The notes under the pieces: model-generated | The model's input: only the letters and a program-made list of their open reading frames with translations | What the model was told of the DNA's origin: nothing | The model's database searches: none | Source: Pseudoalteromonas sp. MMG010 | Lineage (GTDB): Bacteria > Pseudomonadota > Gammaproteobacteria > Enterobacterales > Alteromonadaceae | Reading direction: 5' to 3' | Assembly (NCBI RefSeq): GCF_018100905.1 | Contig: NZ_JAGJEG010000008.1 | Location: 124,001-188,000 of the forward strand | DNA: 64,000 bases | Position numbers and translations under genes: made by a program | Shown: positions 15,299-22,984 of the stretch, piece by piece | Numbering within the stretch: position 1 is the stretch's first letter | Layout: every line of letters begins with the position of its first letter

Positions 15299-16282
15299 AA
15301 TCTCTGAGTCTGTAAACAATGGTAAATATTTATATATTTTTGAGAATTGGATAATTTCTGATGGAGGTATTATACTCTCCATCTTTCTCATAGCTCCCTT
15401 TGATGCTTTGGGCATTATCTCCAACAAAGCTTTAATTTCTTTCATAGTTAAACTTGGGACTTCGATTTGATAATATTCTTTGTCATCGCAATAAAAATCA
15501 AATGCATCTAAGCGAGTATCTTCTATCTTAGCTAGATCTTTTTCATTATTAAAAAATGTAAAACCAAGTGTGGACATCTCACAACCATCTTGATAATTAA
15601 AATTAACAATTTGCTTAAACTGTATCTTCTCCGAAGCGCCTCTGTTCTTAATTTCAAGCCTTTTAGTCAAGCAATTAATTATAATCTCTCGTAAAAGTCT
15701 TGAATAATCATCCCACTTTTTCAAACCTCTCAGCTCTAGCTTGTGCGGGAGATAATTTTCGCCGTGAACGTCTCGAAGATACCTTTCAAGTTGTTCTTTC
15801 TCTGAGGTTATATTCGGATATTTATTCCTTAACTCCAAAGACTTCAATGGTCTACTGTTGTAACTAATAAATAATACACTCCCAGTCTCTAATCGTTCGG
15901 CCAAAGATGCTATATCAGCTAAACAACTTTCTTCGAGAAGACCATCAAAATCCAGCCATATAATTGATTTATTTTTATTTAGTTGTAAATTAGGCAAAAT
16001 ATCAGAGGACATTCCATACATCATTTCGATGCAATTAAGGGGTTTATTGAAATCATACTTTTTACGGTTCCCCTCATCACCTTCAATACTTATCAATTTA
16101 TTTATATGAAGGTACTTATGAAACATTAAAAAATCTGTGAAAAATTTAGAACCAAAGCCTACATAAGTATAATCACTCATCGGAAAATTAGACGAAAAAC
16201 GAATCAATATATCTCGAAGCATTTTTCTTTCTATATTTTTTGCAATCCTAGTTGAGTAGTTGATTTTTCTTGAACTATTCAT
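15293..16282 (-). CDS. Rossmann methyltransferase-like protein, last gene of the convergent operon
   Basis: A 329-aa protein. YVGFGSKFFTDF (40-51) resembles SAM motif I, followed by an acidic strand end LISIEGDE (63-70) and SIIWLDFDGLLEE (106-118), which occupies the motif IV position. This layout suggests a methyltransferase-like fold of the type loosely named O-methyltransferase in such clusters; no diagnostic DPPY is present, so DNA methylation is not claimed. The gene starts one base after the GHKL ATPase stop (TAG-A-ATG), implying a functional pair, and runs tail-to-tail into dndE. Confidence 0.55.
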   Translation of the reverse strand: MNSSRKINYSTRIAKNIERKMLRDILIRFSSNFPMSDYTYVGFGSKFFTDFLMFHKYLHINKLISIEGDEGNRKKYDFNKPLNCIEMMYGMSSDILPNLQLNKNKSIIWLDFDGLLEESCLADIASLAERLETGSVLFISYNSRPLKSLELRNKYPNITSEKEQLERYLRDVHGENYLPHKLELRGLKKWDDYSRLLREIIINCLTKRLEIKNRGASEKIQFKQIVNFNYQDGCEMSTLGFTFFNNEKDLAKIEDTRLDAFDFYCDDKEYYQIEVPSLTMKEIKALLEIMPKASKGAMRKMESIIPPSEIIQFSKIYKYLPLFTDSEIS

Positions 16283-16283
16283 T

Positions 16284-17582
16284 CTAACACTCGAAATCTA
16301 AGTAGTAGTCAAAAGTTAGTTTCCCTGCTTCACTTGCACTACTTGCTCCAGTTGCTTCCTTTACAAGGCTAAGCTTTTCCATTTCAACCTGATAAGAAAC
16401 TGTCCCATATTTAGCTGCGCTAGCTTCCATTTTTTCTGGTCTAATAAACTCAGCTTGCTCAGTATTTGCAGCGCTGTAAATGCTGACTGTTTTTGCATTG
16501 CTTATTGCTAACTCAAGGACTTGATCATTTTTTTCGAGCCTATTTTCAGCAACTTGTTTTCTCTCGGCCTCCCTTTGATTTAAGAATTTAATTACTGGCT
16601 CAATAGCTCTTATCATCAATTTATTAGCAAACCTATATACAGAGCTATCTATGTCAACACCGGTTTTAGTCGTTGTCCAAGGTAGCTTTGAGGAGTCAGA
16701 GGACTCAAACTCAACAACGCCTCTGAAGAATGCAAATCGGTCATGGTATTTAGGTATGCTATTTGTGCCCCATAAACTTTTAAAAGTTTTCTCTGCATTT
16801 TCAACTAATCGTCCGTTACAAACGATATACCAACCACCTTTTATTAAATCCTGTTCTGCAACACCAGCCCTTACAGTAATATCCACACCATCATAAGTTT
16901 CTTTTAAATAAACACTTCCTAGCTCTTCAGATTGTTTAACTTTTATATCGTAATGTTCTACTGGATCGCCATTTATAAAAATTTTTAAACCTTGGTTAAT
17001 TCTCTTGAAATAAGCAATTGCAACCTCCTCTTTGAATAACCTTATAAACTCATTATCCTCAAATTGCTCACTCACAGAAGGAAACAAGTCAACTACTTCA
17101 ATGTAAGTCCCTTCTGGCTTATTAGGTTTTGTAATTTCTAATAAGTTAAATTCCCACTTATCCGCTGTCGCTGCTAGCCATTCGTTAACATTTACTTTTA
17201 ACTCAAATGCCCCAGAAGAGAAAATAGAACGAACAGTAAAGTTGTTACCTAACTTAAAAAGAGTACGTTTCATACCAACGCCAAATTGACCTACAGAATT
17301 AGGTGTTTGACGTAAAGCCTTGGAATCACGCCCGAACCGGAAAGCATAGTGTTTTGCAATATCAATATCGAAACCACCACAATTATCTTCTATTCGAAAT
17401 TCATCCTTACTTAGTGTAATAAAAATCTCTTTCCCCATAAGACTTTCATTATCTAATGAGCAAGCAGCATCGACGCTATTGTCAATCAAATCTAAAATAG
17501 ATCTATTAAGAGGAATATCTCTTGTTAGCATCGATATAAAAAAATCTTTTGTAGGATTTGCATCAACTGCAATATTTTTCAT
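16284..17582 (-). CDS. GHKL (HSP90/MORC-like) ATPase
   Basis: A 432-aa protein whose N-terminal 120 residues contain the Bergerat ATP site: N box DLIDNSVDAA (31-40), G1 DNCGGF (66-71), G2 GQFGVGMKRTLF (98-109). A transducer-like domain follows (about 125-300, with GWYIVCNGRLVE), then a helical C-terminus rich in Glu/Lys/Gln. HSP90, MORC and MutL members use ATP-driven dimer clamping; some GHKL ATPases are known in defence systems. Shine-Dalgarno GAGAG lies 7 nt before the ATG. It probably works with the methyltransferase-like protein one base downstream. Confidence 0.8.
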   Translation of the reverse strand: MKNIAVDANPTKDFFISMLTRDIPLNRSILDLIDNSVDAACSLDNESLMGKEIFITLSKDEFRIEDNCGGFDIDIAKHYAFRFGRDSKALRQTPNSVGQFGVGMKRTLFKLGNNFTVRSIFSSGAFELKVNVNEWLAATADKWEFNLLEITKPNKPEGTYIEVVDLFPSVSEQFEDNEFIRLFKEEVAIAYFKRINQGLKIFINGDPVEHYDIKVKQSEELGSVYLKETYDGVDITVRAGVAEQDLIKGGWYIVCNGRLVENAEKTFKSLWGTNSIPKYHDRFAFFRGVVEFESSDSSKLPWTTTKTGVDIDSSVYRFANKLMIRAIEPVIKFLNQREAERKQVAENRLEKNDQVLELAISNAKTVSIYSAANTEQAEFIRPEKMEASAAKYGTVSYQVEMEKLSLVKEATGASSASEAGKLTFDYYLDFEC

Positions 17583-17604
17583 TTTAGGCTCTCTTTATTA
17601 TATT

Positions 17605-20409
17605 TTACTCTTTAAACCAAAGTCGCTGTTCTTTGTAATACTTCGCACCTTCGTTTATCAAAATACCCGTTACTGTTGTATCTGTATCTATACCAGTTAA
17701 AGCATGCACTTTTGCATTGATTTCTATAATGCTCATTGGCTTAGTCATACCATCTAATATTTTTCTCACGGCCTGTGCATTTGTATAACGTCTAGTGTCA
17801 TCCCCCCAATCCGCAAGCCCGAGGAACATAGAGCGACCAAGATAAAAACGCGCATCCTGTTGCGCTAAGCTCAGTAAGGTATAACTTTCTGGTAATTCTA
17901 AACCTAAGTTTATTTTATCTAAAAAGTCTTCGACCTCAGTAACATGAATACCTTTTCCCTCATTTTTCAAGTGGTTATACAGAACATTTAAGTACTGAGT
18001 GATATTTTCAGGCTCAATACTAATGTCTCTTTCGTAAAGCCCCCATGTATCAGGACCTACTTGTAGCATTCTCTCAGTTGGCTGAATTTGTAAAGAGTCA
18101 TGCACTCCCCTTACAACCTCTAACCGGGCCTTAATTTCTTTACCTTTTAATGGTTTTCCTGCGTCTTCCAATATTTTTGTAAAAGCATCAGCCATATCAA
18201 CTCTATCAGATGGCTTTTGCCCAGAGTCTGCTCTTGCCCAAACATTTTTATTTAAATATGTAAGTTCGTCACAATCTTCAAGAATTATATTTAAAATATA
18301 CATATCGAGATCTTTAGGTAATGCTGGGAATTTCTCTTTTAAATATGTAAGCAACTCAGTGACATGCCACTGTTTTGCTAAAGGTCCTTCGTAAAGCGTT
18401 TTGGCAACAACTGTGCGAATATGGTTGCATATTAAGTCTGAAATAGGATTAAATTTAGGTAAACCGTAAGTACCACGACCAAAAAGTTTAGCTCCGAGCC
18501 TTGCCAACGAATTATGTGCGGTTCTTACATCCACTTTTTTACCTAACAGTGCAGATGCCCTCTCCGCTAGTTCACTGTAGTGTAATGGTGATTCTGCTTG
18601 CTGCAATACAGTAAAAACGGCACTTTCACTTGACTTGCCATAAGCAATTAATACTTCGTCCTCAGAATTGAACTGCAAGGTATCATTGAAAGTGTCTAAT
18701 AAAACAGGTAACAGCTCTACCGCGCCTTTACTTTCTAAATCAGCTTTAAATATTAGTTTTATATCGTCTCTAGTCCAGCGGCACTCACTTGCTTTAGCTC
18801 TTAGTGACTTTCTAAAACCACTAATAAGGCTATCCCAGTCATCCTGGCTAATCCTCGAAATTACTACGGCGCCATTTATAGTTAATAGCTGTATTTGATT
18901 CTCTGAGAAAAGTTGAATTATTGCCGCTAAGTGTTGGTAATTTCCAATAAAACCTGAAAACCAATCATCTTCAACTTCTAGCATTTCTAGATATAAAGGT
19001 TGATCCCTATCTATCAATAAATTACCAATTTTTATGGCAATACAATCATCCCAATATTCAGTATCTATAATTTTACTAATATTCTTTTTTTGTATTTGCC
19101 GTATGCGCTCTCTGGTCACGCCAAGTAAACGCCCTACCTCTTCTAAAGTTTTTATTGGCTCTTTATAACCAGTACGGTATTCAAGAATAAGCCTCGCATT
19201 CTCACTTAACAACGCTAATGAGTTTTCAAAGTGTTGTTTGAGTGGAACTTGTTTTATATGCTCAAATGTATAATCGTCCGATTGATTCTCATATTCTGAA
19301 GTAGGGCCATTTATTATATTATACGGTTCAGTTAAGTTGGTATTTTTTAATGAAGGATTTGGAAGCTGAAAAGTTAATTTGACAGCACTTGCTATTAACA
19401 ATTCACACAAGTCTTTGGCTGATTTTTTCCCAAAGTTAGGCCAACTAAGCATGTCAGGGAGTGAAATACCAATTGCATCTTTTAAAAAGAAAATACCTTG
19501 AATACTAAACACATTACTCGTTCTTACAGTTAAACCTAGTTGGCTAATATGTGCATTTAGGATAGGTGATGGAAGCAGAGGTATAAGCTGGCTTGGATCC
19601 TCAGTATCTATTGATAGCTTGAGCTGTTCAAACCTTATTAAATCTAACTCACGGCTAACTTGATCAGTAATCTCATGCCTCTTTTCTAAATACGTTTTGT
19701 CATCAAAAATAAGTAACTTTAAACATTCACTTTCCAAACTAGGGTTTTCATCTTGTAATACTTTTAACCAACCAGTAAACTCCCTTTTAGCACTTAATGC
19801 ATAAAACAATCCATTGCTAGTTTTTCCAAATATTTTATTTGATGATGAATGGCTATAGTCTGAATCTTTACAATGCCTATTCAGTTCAACGTTTAAAACA
19901 CTAATTGGTTTTTTTGCACCAAAATTGAAAAGGTTACGATCTATAATATGTCCGTAAATCTCCTCTTTAGACATAGATTGAGATGTTGACTCCAAGACTT
20001 CTAAAGCCGCAGAAGTAATCGTATAATTTGCTTCTGTCTTAGCGCTAGTTTCCTGTACTACATTTTCCGTTACAGGGAGGTCATCCTCTATCTCAATATC
20101 GTAACCAAAGCCTGACAGCAATTGATAAAGGGGTATTTTACTATTATTTGCGACCTTATTACTTGTTCGGTACTCTGCAGGTAAGGCCCACTTTACACTT
20201 GAAGAAACAAGTATACTTTCCTTGAAGTGTTCGATTTCCTCATAACTCGGTACTTTTGGACGCATAAAGCCAATATGTATAATACCGACCTTATTAAACA
20301 TTTTTTCGTTGCTCCACAAAGTGTAGATCGAGTTAAGCTCTCGATGAACCGTCACATCAACAGAGCCATTATCATTTACAATACAAAAAAACATCTTTAG
20401 TGCTGACAT
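17605..20409 (-). CDS. 934-aa protein with alpha-CTD-like, sigma-4-like and HARE/winged-helix modules
   Basis: A long cytoplasmic protein built of DNA-binding modules. Residues about 130-207 (AALEVLESTSQSMSKEEIYGHI...GLFYAL) fit a HARE-HTH winged helix. About 289-338 (LGLTVRTSNVF...LSWPNFGKKSAKDL) mimics the helix-hairpin-helix of the RNA polymerase alpha C-terminal domain. About 403-447 (TLEEVGRLLGVTRERIRQI) is a textbook sigma-70 region 4 HTH. About 596-652 (VLQQAESPLHYSELAERA...GTYGL) is a second HARE-like domain, and 737-793 and 878-933 look like further winged helices. HARE also occurs in the Gram-positive RNAP delta subunit. No catalytic motif seen. It is gene 5 of the convergent operon; a DNA- or RNA-polymerase-directed role is inference. 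Confidence 0.75.
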   Translation of the reverse strand: MSALKMFFCIVNDNGSVDVTVHRELNSIYTLWSNEKMFNKVGIIHIGFMRPKVPSYEEIEHFKESILVSSSVKWALPAEYRTSNKVANNSKIPLYQLLSGFGYDIEIEDDLPVTENVVQETSAKTEANYTITSAALEVLESTSQSMSKEEIYGHIIDRNLFNFGAKKPISVLNVELNRHCKDSDYSHSSSNKIFGKTSNGLFYALSAKREFTGWLKVLQDENPSLESECLKLLIFDDKTYLEKRHEITDQVSRELDLIRFEQLKLSIDTEDPSQLIPLLPSPILNAHISQLGLTVRTSNVFSIQGIFFLKDAIGISLPDMLSWPNFGKKSAKDLCELLIASAVKLTFQLPNPSLKNTNLTEPYNIINGPTSEYENQSDDYTFEHIKQVPLKQHFENSLALLSENARLILEYRTGYKEPIKTLEEVGRLLGVTRERIRQIQKKNISKIIDTEYWDDCIAIKIGNLLIDRDQPLYLEMLEVEDDWFSGFIGNYQHLAAIIQLFSENQIQLLTINGAVVISRISQDDWDSLISGFRKSLRAKASECRWTRDDIKLIFKADLESKGAVELLPVLLDTFNDTLQFNSEDEVLIAYGKSSESAVFTVLQQAESPLHYSELAERASALLGKKVDVRTAHNSLARLGAKLFGRGTYGLPKFNPISDLICNHIRTVVAKTLYEGPLAKQWHVTELLTYLKEKFPALPKDLDMYILNIILEDCDELTYLNKNVWARADSGQKPSDRVDMADAFTKILEDAGKPLKGKEIKARLEVVRGVHDSLQIQPTERMLQVGPDTWGLYERDISIEPENITQYLNVLYNHLKNEGKGIHVTEVEDFLDKINLGLELPESYTLLSLAQQDARFYLGRSMFLGLADWGDDTRRYTNAQAVRKILDGMTKPMSIIEINAKVHALTGIDTDTTVTGILINEGAKYYKEQRLWFKE

Positions 20410-20412
20410 ACC

Positions 20413-20805
20413 TTAAGTCCTATCCGAAAAATATTCAGCGTAAGGTAGCTCACCTGTTGACTGGAATTGTTGATAAAACTCTTTTATACCTTGCTCAGCT
20501 AGTTGCTCGATATAACTGTATATTGACACCTCTTTTGAGTGCATACCTAAGCATTCGACCACGGTAAATAATGTTTTATCAGGGTCTAATTCACTGACTC
20601 TAAATACAGAGTTACTTTTATCTTCAAGTGGCTTAGGAAGTTTGTTCTCCTTTATGCCTAAAGCAACAGCGAGCCTATAAATATCAAATTTAATTAATTT
20701 ATATGATTCATTTTTGGCATCTTCACTCGGATTTAATTCCATTAACAATTCATCTAATTGTTGTGCTGTTAATGGTGTTAACCCTATACGATTAGGCTCA
20801 TTCAT
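20413..20805 (-). CDS. Small protein paired with the second DndD-type ATPase, possibly DndE-like
   Basis: A 130-aa protein that starts at a TAATG junction with the DndD-type gene, with a perfect AAGGAG 6 nt upstream. The N-terminal part (IGLTPLTAQQLDELLMEL...FDIYRLAVALGI) has the same order as the N-terminus of DndE (IKLSEKQKQQLVRL...LCRWALCMSL): a polar helix, a turn, then a hydrophobic helix. The similarity is weak and rests partly on position. The C-terminal half (VSIYSYIEQLAEQGIKEFY) is helical. It could equally be an unrelated adaptor. Confidence 0.5.
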   Translation of the reverse strand: MNEPNRIGLTPLTAQQLDELLMELNPSEDAKNESYKLIKFDIYRLAVALGIKENKLPKPLEDKSNSVFRVSELDPDKTLFTVVECLGMHSKEVSIYSYIEQLAEQGIKEFYQQFQSTGELPYAEYFSDRT

Positions 20806-22787
20806 TAGTTACTCCTTACTATACGTGACTCTGTAGCCGAAATTCTGTGGATTTGATAGCGTGCTCCGATACGCTCAGCAAAGTTAGATAAATCGCGGCT
20901 TGGATCAATTTCGCCCTCATGTACAAGCAATACAACTTGTTCTGCCATTTTAGGTAAGTATTTAAGTACATTACTTCTGTGGTTAGGATCTAAACGACCT
21001 AGTGGTGTATCCATAACAATTGGACCGCTTTTTCTAGCGGTTTTATTTAGCCCATCAATTAAAGATAAAGCAACAATTTGCTCTGCACCTGCACTACGCT
21101 CTTTAAGTACATTACCGGTATGATCAAGAATAGATAAACCATAATTATTGTTTATTTCTAAGCCAGCATACGTTTTTTCTGTAGTAAGCTGACTGAATGC
21201 ATTTGAAGCAAATGTCTCAACTTGTCCTCTTAAAGCATCTCTTAATTCGTTAATACCTGCTTTAAATACCGCCTCTAAATTCTGATATAGATTGACGCGA
21301 ATTGTACTTGATTGCCCTTCGCTTCCTGAACTTTTTGATATTAATGTCGATATATGTGCTTGGGTTTCAGACAATTTATTTAATTGAGTTTTTCTATCTT
21401 TTATATCGTTCTCAAGCTTAAATAATTGATTACCAAGCCTGTCTTTCTTTTCTCTTTGTCGCATTATCTGCTCGGTGTCGAAGCCTCTAATCTCTTCTTG
21501 AATTTCATCAATCTGAGTTTCAATTTTTATTACAGTAACTTGAGCTTTTCTTCTTTTAGTGACTAACTCACAAATTCGGCTACATTCATTATGCGACTTA
21601 ACTTTAGTTAATTTATCTATTTGAAGATTTATGTCCGTAACATCATCAAAATTTACCATAGACAATTCGGCTTCAGCTTTTAGTTCTTCTATCTTAGCTT
21701 TTATGCCATCAAGCTCTTCTCGTGGAATAGTTTGAGTACATGTAGGACAAACCGGGTTCGCTAAGCTTTTTTGCAATTCTGATATTTTAGAATCTAATAC
21801 AGCTTTATTATTTGCAGCTGACATTAAAGAATTTCGCTTTGATTGCAAGTTAGATATTAATGGCTCAACGCCTTTAAATAAAACATCTTTCCAGGCATCT
21901 TTGAATAACTTTCTCTGTTCGTCCGCATCATATGCGAGTTGCTCTTCAACCTTTTTTAGCTGCGCCTTTAATGCATCTAACTCGTATTTTTTTCTTTGCA
22001 CAGCTTCAGTATTTTTTAGCTCTTCTTCAATATCATCTATTTGTTTTTGAACATCACGCTGTTGTATTTCAAGGTCTTGTACATCCTTTTCTAAAGTTGC
22101 TTGTTTTGCCTCATTAACTCTTTGCTGCTCTGCATACGTTTTTGCATCTGAAGAGTTTTTTGCATCTCTGGTTTGTATTCTTCTTGCATCTGTTAATAAT
22201 TTAGAAAATTCATTTCTGCCATTAACTAAGGCTGGTACACCCAAAGCTTGCTCTATGTGCTCTTTGATTTTCTCGCCTTGCTCACTCTGTTCAACAAGCA
22301 GGTTTTCATACTCTTGAAGTAGCTCACCATCAAACAAGAAAAAACGTGATATTTCTTCAGGTGTTACTTGGTTAATTTCATTAATTATTGAGTCACCATT
22401 TATAACTTGGTTATCAATTTTTAACCCTATTGACTCTTCAAAGTCACCATCGTTTCTTGGTATAGAAACATGCTCTTTTTTGTTTAGCTGCCTACGAAGC
22501 TCATATTGTTTTCCCTCATGACTAAATTTAAGCTTAATCGACATACTCCAGTCATCTTCTGATGCAGCAATACTATTAATCAAATTAAGCCGTGGAATTA
22601 GTCGCATATGTCGACCCAAGGCCAACCCATAGAAACCCCAACGTATTGAGTTCAAAAAGCTTGTTTTACCTCGCATGTTATCCCCAAAAAGTAACATCAC
22701 ATTTTGAGTATCATGCTGTGGGAATTCAATTTTCTGCTCCCCTTTGTATGGCATAAAGTTTTGAATGACGATTTCTTGAAGTTTCAT
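20805..22787 (-). CDS. Second DndD-type SMC-like ATPase with zinc hook
   Basis: A 660-aa protein: Walker A FGDNMRGKTSF near residue 35, coiled-coil arm, CPTC zinc hook (C347/C350), second arm, signature RSAGAEQIVALSLI, and Walker B PIVMDTPLGRLDPNHR, the same VIDTPLGRLD block as dndD. The ISRFFLFDGELLQEYE stretch matches LSDLFFFDGEKIENL of dndD, so the two ATPases are clearly related. The hook suggests DNA tethering or dimer bridging, as in Rad50-like proteins. It overlaps the 66-aa gene by 4 bp. Likely role: ATP-driven DNA transaction of the effector module. Confidence 0.88.
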   Translation of the reverse strand: MKLQEIVIQNFMPYKGEQKIEFPQHDTQNVMLLFGDNMRGKTSFLNSIRWGFYGLALGRHMRLIPRLNLINSIAASEDDWSMSIKLKFSHEGKQYELRRQLNKKEHVSIPRNDGDFEESIGLKIDNQVINGDSIINEINQVTPEEISRFFLFDGELLQEYENLLVEQSEQGEKIKEHIEQALGVPALVNGRNEFSKLLTDARRIQTRDAKNSSDAKTYAEQQRVNEAKQATLEKDVQDLEIQQRDVQKQIDDIEEELKNTEAVQRKKYELDALKAQLKKVEEQLAYDADEQRKLFKDAWKDVLFKGVEPLISNLQSKRNSLMSAANNKAVLDSKISELQKSLANPVCPTCTQTIPREELDGIKAKIEELKAEAELSMVNFDDVTDINLQIDKLTKVKSHNECSRICELVTKRRKAQVTVIKIETQIDEIQEEIRGFDTEQIMRQREKKDRLGNQLFKLENDIKDRKTQLNKLSETQAHISTLISKSSGSEGQSSTIRVNLYQNLEAVFKAGINELRDALRGQVETFASNAFSQLTTEKTYAGLEINNNYGLSILDHTGNVLKERSAGAEQIVALSLIDGLNKTARKSGPIVMDTPLGRLDPNHRSNVLKYLPKMAEQVVLLVHEGEIDPSRDLSNFAERIGARYQIHRISATESRIVRSN

Positions 22788-22984
22788 ATTAACTTGCTTC
22801 CTTGTTTTTCAACTACGGACTCTTCAACTATTGCTTTGACTTTATCCAGAGTATTTCGATCTTTATCGTATTGATGATCTTTTTGTACTTGATAACAATC
22901 TTTAATTAGCTGCTTATCTAACTCTAGATTTAACTTTGAATTTAGTTCTAATAAGACTGTAAGTGGGTCGCTTTTATGTGTCAT
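22784..22984 (-). CDS. 66-aa small charged protein in the convergent operon
   Basis: A short helical protein (LLELNSKLNLELDKQLIKDCYQVQKDHQYD...) with no membrane segment or known motif. It overlaps both neighbours by ATGA, upstream helicase and downstream DndD-type ATPase, and has GAGGAA 8 nt before its start, so it is certainly translated as part of the set. Small proteins in this position accompany DNA-modification systems; an adaptor between the helicase and the ATPase is plausible but unproven. Confidence 0.75.
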   Translation of the reverse strand: MTHKSDPLTVLLELNSKLNLELDKQLIKDCYQVQKDHQYDKDRNTLDKVKAIVEESVVEKQGSKLI

